Source: Terfezia claveryi (Eukaryota > Ascomycota > Pezizomycetes > Pezizales > Pezizaceae). From it: a DNA stretch of 37,580 nt. Positions within the stretch are counted from its first letter, which is position 1; each line of letters starts with the position of its first letter. A program made the translations under genes and the position numbers. The stretch lies in the NCBI GenBank assembly GCA_015179025.1, contig WHUX01000363.1, positions 1-37,580 of the forward strand. The letters are read 5' to 3'. This document shows, piece after piece, positions 32,607-37,580 of the stretch. The notes below the pieces were generated by a model, which saw only the letters and a program-made list of their open reading frames with translations, was not told where the DNA came from and ran no database searches.

Positions 32607-34655
32607 GTGCCTCCCTTCTTAAGGTTCTTGTCCATAAAAACCTAATTGATCATGCAACTAGAAATATTATTGGTACTAATAATAATAGATAGGGCTTAAA
32701 GACCAGTCTTTATATACAACAGCCAAAACATAGCTACGTATGTTTCATTGCACCACTGGGACAATATGGCATAAGATATATAGATAATAAACATGTAAAG
32801 ATAATTCAAAAAACCTAATGGTGAATAATAGGAAAAAAAAAAAAATCCTTATAAAATAACATCAGGATCCTGAGGCTTACGAGGGTTGTCCAGATGGAAT
32901 TCCTAGGTTTATTTGGCTTCTCCATCCTTCAAGTTCTTGTAAGGTTCTTATGTGTTATCATCAGGACCATAACCTTTCTAAGAGACTAAATACATAACCT
33001 GTCCCTTTCTGAGCTTTCTTGTCTTACCTTTTCCACCTGGTATTCTGATTCTTTGAAGTCAATAGGAGGGAGTGTTGGCGAGCATTTGCCAGCAATTATG
33101 TTAAGGTAGTAGAGTTCTAACAAACTAATATAAAAAACTAGGTAAGTTTTGTCTATACTTATAGGAAGTTCTAATTCATAGGCATAAGTACCTATAAGCC
33201 ATTTGATTCTAAACTTTTCTCTCAACTTGTAATCAAACTTCTTGGTTGGACGCCTTGTTTTGATATTCTTTGCATTGACCATGACCCAATCTCCTACTTT
33301 AAATATTAGTTCCTTCTCTACTACCTTAAGATTATAATATTTAGATATCCAATTCTATACTACCTTCCTGTTTTCCCTCATAGCCTCACTCATTACATTC
33401 AAGGTTTCAACTGTCTTAACAGCCTCAGGGTTATTCAATTCGGTTGAGGCTTTGGTTAGGTTCTAGAAATTATTCTCATAGTATTAAGTATATATAGTAA
33501 AGAATAGTATAAGTTTTATACTAGAGTAGATAGTGTTATTATAACAAAACTCAGCAAATAGTAATAAGTCGAACTAGTTATCCAGATCCCAATAGTAATA
33601 TGTCTATAGATAATGCCTAAGGGTCTGGTTAACTCTTTCAGTTTGACTATTAGTCTAGAAGTGAGATGTCAAGAACTTATCCAACTCAACTCCTAATAAC
33701 TGCATTACTTGCATCCAAAACAAATTTGTAAACACTAAATCCTAATCCAAAACAACCCTCTTTGGCAGTCTATACAGTCTTCAAACCTCCTTGACAAATA
33801 TCCCAGCTAACTCTTTTGCCTTCTAGTTCTTCAAAAGAATGAAATACGACATTTTAGTAAACCTATCAACAATAACCCAAATCTAATTATACTCTTTAAC
33901 TAGTACTAAATCAGTCATGAAATCTATCGAAATATGTTCTCATGACCTATAGATGATTGGAAGAGGTACTAGCTTGCTATGTTTCTTGTATCTTGTAGTC
34001 TTATTTCTTTGGCAAGTATCATATGTACGAACATAGTTTCGTATCTAATCTTCTATGTTAGGCTAGTAGTAAGTTTGTTTCATGAGCTAGAGGGTTTTGA
34101 CATGTCCGAAATGACCTACAACTTTAGTATTGTAATACTAAAATACTACTTTCAACTTAAGAGAGTTATTATCAACTATATATAGGTAATATTCATAAGT
34201 TACCATGTTATCTTCTAAACTATAATGATTGAGACTAGGATACTTTTTACTAAACTTCAATGCATTCCAAATCCCTAACTACTTGTCATCTTTGAGGCCA
34301 GCCTCTTAGATCTCCTTCAACTAACTTGATTCTTTTATTTGTGAGGCCTTTACTATTATAATGCAGCACATTACTAAACTCTCCTTACTTGCTTCTAGTT
34401 GAAATTGTCCAGACTTAAACATCTGAATCATGTGGTCTTGCTTCTCTCCCCCTCCTTCTAGGTCAGGATCTACCTAATGTGAAAGTGCATTTGCCTTGCT
34501 ATTCTTATTACTTGGGCAGTAGATAATTCTAAAATTGAACTGGCTTACTATTTCTGCCTATCTGGCTTGCTTTTGATTGTGTATCTTGATGGAATTAAAG
34601 TACTCAAGGTTCTTGTAATCTGTATACACAATTATCTCCTCCTAGGCACCTTGTA
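32607..34655 (-). pseudogene. Second family A element: RNase H end, integrase, chromodomain
   Basis: Minus-strand sequence matches element A from about 5660 to 8340: RNase H text (TDYKNLEYFNS, near 34600), the uninterrupted linker across the GCACT site (about 34485), integrase (34400-33300) and the C-terminus with KTRRPTKKFDYKLREKFRIK and HISLLE-like text (33282-32986) and chromodomain (to about 32860). Nearly every domain has stops from C-to-T change. It is truncated near 34655 by other sequence. Confidence 0.75.
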
Positions 34656-35557
34656 ATAGAGAACGTTGTTTCACTACTTATATAATTGATTATATACTTT
34701 TGTATTTCCTATATTACTATTATGTTATGTAACTAAGCCTCTCAGTTGAAGGACTAGCTTTCAACTACCTTCTATTGTTTTATAAGTATCCATAGCATGC
34801 GGAATTTGCCATGGGAAGTTCCATGGCACTTGCTATATGAAGACACCCTCATTATGGCTGCGTGACCTCTGTTTAAGGCGTGTGACTCATTACTATGGCC
34901 ACATGACCATCGTTTAAGGCGTGTGACTCATTACTATGGCCATATGACCCCTTTTGTATAGCGCACCACCTTCTAGTATGCCACCCTTTATTATATTTAT
35001 TTCCTTAGTCATCAGATCTTAGAGGAGTATAAATAGGCCGCTGAATTCCCTCTGGAATCCATAGAAAGACAAGAAGCAACAAGCAAGCACACAGAGCAAG
35101 CAAGTCTATATTCCGATCAGATCAAGATTATATAGCTTATATAGCACCAATCATATAAGATAGATTACACCAGTTAATTACTGTTCCCTCTGGGAACGTC
35201 CAACATAGTAATCTCCCTACCCTTCTGAGGTCTTACTTTAGCAGAACCGAAATACACAAACGTCCGTGCCTACTGATATAGATTGTATAAACGGTACCGA
35301 ATAAATACTGTCTAGTATCATTCATTACATTTTTTTAACTCACTTACCTAATCTTTACTCTTAAATCCAAGGCCAGATCAACCTTCGGATACCTTTATTA
35401 CACTCACGCAAGTGTATACAATTCGACACCCAAGTGCATATATTAAATCGATATCATCATTCAACTAGCTAGCCAACAAAAAAATCCAATAAACGAGATA
35501 TCAGACTCTCAACTACAGTACATCAACAAAAGACTTAGAAGCAAGCTAAGCAGAGCT
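34656..35557. repeat. Probable LTR or promoter region of an unidentified element (E)
   Basis: The sequence changes abruptly from family A near 34655. It contains a hairpin TGCCATGG/CCATGGCA (34807-34828), a 41-bp unit present twice (34871-34952, with a worn third copy before it), a TATAAATA box at 35028-35035 and GTTCCC/GGGAAC (35183-35197). TGGTATCCCAC at 35570 resembles the first bases of a tRNA primer-binding site. This architecture fits a plus-strand LTR, but its exact ends were not found and no second copy is in the window. Confidence 0.4.
35028..35035 (+). promoter_or_regulatory. TATA-like box in region E
   Basis: TATAAATA on the plus strand, followed by GC-richer sequence and a purine-rich AGACAAGAAGCAACAAGCAA leader, resembles a fungal LTR promoter and transcription start. 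Confidence 0.35.
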
Positions 35558-36160
35558 CTAACGGGCAATGGTATCCCACATTAAACAATCCCACCCTCGT
35601 TCACAACACTTTTCCCAATAAGATCGACACCTCATCTTGCACTCCTGGCAACCACCATTATATCTGTACCTGTAAATCCAGGACACCATTGAAAAACCAG
35701 CCCCCCAGGTCCCAGGAATAACTGGTCTAAACAACCAAGTATCATAATTCCAAGGCTCAAATCTCGCTGCCTCCACTGCAGCCATTTCCTTCAGAAAAGA
35801 ATTACCTCCATCAGAACCTTCCTTAGGCCTTGACATCTCTACCAATACCTCTGCACCCCTAAAGTCTACCTCAACACACCAATCAGAAAACGTGACACTC
35901 TTGCCGGAAGAATTAGAACTAGATTCTAGACCAGTAGACAAAGAAAAACCAGGACCATGAGAAACATCAGGATCCTGACATCCAGCCTCACCAGCCACGT
36001 GAGCCACCGAGCCAACAGAACCGTCAATCGAATGGAGATCATAAGGATCATCAGCCACCACACTATCAGCACAGTAAGGTACTAAAGAAGAAAAGTAACT
36101 CGATGATCGTATCACATAACTAGCTGTATTTGGTTGCGGACAGACGACGAAATCAGACAT
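35558..36160 (-). CDS. Unrecognised ORF, about 200 aa, Cys-rich C-terminus
   Basis: From the ATG at 36160 (MSDFVVCPQ) a frame of 200 codons runs to TAG at 35558. An earlier start at 36343 would add 61 hydrophobic residues that are antisense to the plus-strand ORF, so it is not preferred. The middle is acidic and Ser-rich (SNSSGKSVTFSDW); the end is aromatic and Cys-rich (FEPWNYDTWLF, then CQECKMRC...CCERGWDC). The spacing C-X2-C-X3-C-X6-CC-X5-C could bind metal or form disulfides. No family is recognised. It is free of RIP-type stops although sequence to its left is ruined. The plus strand here is stopped in all frames, which favours this strand. It starts one base from the plus-strand ORF. 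Confidence 0.4.
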   Translation of the reverse strand: MSDFVVCPQPNTASYVIRSSSYFSSLVPYCADSVVADDPYDLHSIDGSVGSVAHVAGEAGCQDPDVSHGPGFSLSTGLESSSNSSGKSVTFSDWCVEVDFRGAEVLVEMSRPKEGSDGGNSFLKEMAAVEAARFEPWNYDTWLFRPVIPGTWGAGFSMVSWIYRYRYNGGCQECKMRCRSYWEKCCERGWDCLMWDTIAR

Positions 36161-36161
36161 A

Positions 36162-36821
36162 ATGGTATCTAAACTTAATAAGAAGACTAAGAGGTCGAGA
36201 CAGTTAACTATGTTACTCGAAGATATTAAGAAATTAGTAGAAGAAACTCCCAGAAAGACCAAATTTGTAGATCCTAATACAAAAGGGGAAATAAATCTGC
36301 CCATAGATATAGAAATAGGACAACCAGGTGGAGCAGAAACCAAACTATATTTTAGTATGGTGTTGCTTCTCGCACTAGAAGAATTTTGGGACAGACATCT
36401 TCCAACAATTGAGGAGATTTTGAAATATACTCGCTTAATGGGACATGCCCAACAGTATCATCTTGAAGATACTCGACTCTTAATGGAAGCCATAGTAAAA
36501 CACTATTTATGTCTAACACCCTACCCTTTTAAAGAAGAGGACTTAGAAATAAATGCATTTTTAAATAAGCAATTAAAGAAACCTGTTGTACCACTTTTAA
36601 GGAAACCAAATTGGGTAATAATTAACTGGGAAGAAATAATAGCATTCATGATGAGCGGCACTCATCTAGCAGAATCAGCACATACTGTGGAGGATTTTTT
36701 TAATCCTAGCAAAGAACTTCCAGGAGCATTCCTGAGAACACCAAAAGATCAATCGAAAGGCAAAGGTCGAGCACCTGAGACACCAGGAAGGAGGACTGGG
36801 TCAGCCAAAGAACCAGATAAT
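36162..36821 (+). CDS. Unrecognised ORF, about 220 codons, cut by an LTR-like repeat
   Basis: ATG at 36162 starts a Lys/Glu-rich protein with helical segments (LLEDIKKLVEETPRK, LLALEEFWDRHLPTIEE, MGHAQQYHLEDTRLLMEAIV) and a basic, probably disordered tail (PKDQSKGKGRAPETPGRR). At about 36821 the sequence turns into an LTR-like repeat, so the remaining 46 codons to the stop at 36962 are not part of the original protein. I recognise no domain; a Gag-like structural role in element E is possible but unproven. The frame is open upstream to 36120 as well. It has no stops despite lying in a RIP-prone block. Confidence 0.4.
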
Positions 36822-37580
36822 TGTTATGGACGGAGGTTGGAAGGTAATTCCCGCGTTGCCGCGGTAAACAATGACTTATTCTGGTTCGGGGTATCACCTG
36901 CGATCGCAGGTGATGGATGCGAGTGTCGAGGTATCGCACACGTAGGAGCTCTACGTGTATGATCAGGTGCCTAGGGACTTCGGGCGAAACCAAAGTCGAG
37001 CGAGGTATCGAGGTCAAGGTTGAGAAGGCGAGGTAGTCTGAGCTATACTCAAGAACAGTGGTGCAGATATATCGTATAAACAACTAGGACAGGAAGGTAG
37101 ACAAGTTGTTGCGTGGGGAAGAAAGAAACAGAATATAGACGGCAGGAACAGGCTTCTTTTATAGAGATCCTGTCTCCATCTCGAAACAACACCTTTTTGG
37201 CTAACACAACGGTCTAGACAAAGCATAACAGAAGATGAACACGCAAGCCAGCTCACGGATACACGGATCCTGTGAGATCGTCGAGAACAAGGCGTCTGGC
37301 AATAACGGATAACACTGTGCGAACAGAAGACCTGAAGAATTGTACATAAGTGAAGGTGAAATTTCTGATAAGCTAAAGAAAGAGTTTTGAGCGAGAGCAG
37401 GTTGTTCCCAATCTGAGATCATGCCAGTTTTGGTTCGACTCTCAAATAAGGTCTGGGTCAAAATAGGGTTCGATGGTTTCCGGGGTATTCCTAAATCTGA
37501 GAGTCGTGCCAGTTTTGGTTCGACTCTCAAATAAGGTTCGGGTCAAAATAAGGTTCGAGGTTTTCCAGGGTATTTCCTAG
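36822..37580 (+). repeat. LTR-like repeat G, right end outside the window
   Basis: It begins TGTTATGGACGG, breaking the ORF at 36162. It is GC-balanced and contains the perfect 22-bp palindrome 36893-36914 (also in the LTR at 13165-13700), a second hairpin ACACGTAG/CTACGTGT (36938-36958) like one in the C/B/D LTRs, and an 84-bp tandem repeat at its right end. The frames at 36706-37530 on the minus strand have no recognisable content. Whether this is one LTR or an LTR plus leader cannot be decided here. Confidence 0.5.
37410..37580. repeat. 84-bp tandem repeat, two copies
   Basis: Copies start at 37410 and 37494 with period 84; both contain GCCAGTTTTGGTTCGACTCT and end GGGTATT. The second copy holds an inverted pair GAGAGTCG/CGACTCTC, whose left arm is altered in the first copy. 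The array may continue past the window edge. Confidence 0.8.

Noticed and set aside
34871..34952. Spaced repeats considered as a CRISPR-like array
   Set aside because: Only two full 41-bp units without spacers, in a eukaryotic genome: a plain tandem repeat.
36162..36343. Longer start (36343) for the minus-strand ORF
   Set aside because: The extra 61 residues are hydrophobic antisense of the plus-strand ORF; the ATG at 36160 is preferred.
37433..37445. GGTTCGACTCT resembles a tRNA B box (also at 37517)
   Set aside because: No A box, acceptor stem or cloverleaf fits around it, and it is part of the 84-bp tandem repeat.

Overview
The window is nuclear DNA of a filamentous ascomycete (Pezizomycotina). 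Short introns of 53-65 nt with TGCTGAC-type branch sites, chromodomain Ty3/gypsy elements, a Fot1/pogo-type DNA transposon and C-to-T decay that creates TAG/TAA/TGA stops (the signature of repeat-induced point mutation, RIP) all point there. A eurotiomycete/onygenalean genome with AT-rich and GC-balanced blocks would fit, but the species cannot be named from sequence alone.

Layout. (1) 1-14779 is one nest of Ty3/gypsy retrotransposons. Outermost is D (+ strand; integrase tail, chromodomain and 3' LTR, 13701-14779). Into D went B (- strand; LTR 13165-13700, then gag, protease, RT and RNase H down to 9819). Into B went A (+ strand; 1518-9818, a different family with a 1.46-kb LTR). Into A's gag went C (- strand; LTR 1031-1517 and an undamaged gag running off the left edge). 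A also carries a 649-bp solo LTR with a clean 5-bp target duplication. (2) 14780-16740 is very AT-rich decayed sequence. (3) 16741-25480 is a GC-balanced island with the two recognisable host genes: a six-exon FG-repeat nucleoporin (+, 17322-22536) and a four-exon UCH37/UCHL5-type ubiquitin C-terminal hydrolase (-, 24168-25282) with an apparent one-base deletion in exon 2. (4) 25481-37580 is a second repeat block. It holds a decayed pogo-type transposase, a Fot1-like transposon with 42-bp terminal inverted repeats inside a small LTR-like repeat, two further copies of family A (one joined directly to the other), an LTR-like region, a head-to-head pair of intact unrecognised ORFs, and the start of another LTR-like repeat that interrupts one of them.

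The two host genes act in unrelated processes (nuclear transport; ubiquitin/proteasome). The rest records serial transposition followed by RIP. The most unusual points are hairpins in the LTRs whose arms differ between copies but still pair, a 22-bp perfect palindrome shared by two otherwise dissimilar LTRs, the head-to-head ORF pair that escaped decay, and the frameshift in the UCH gene.
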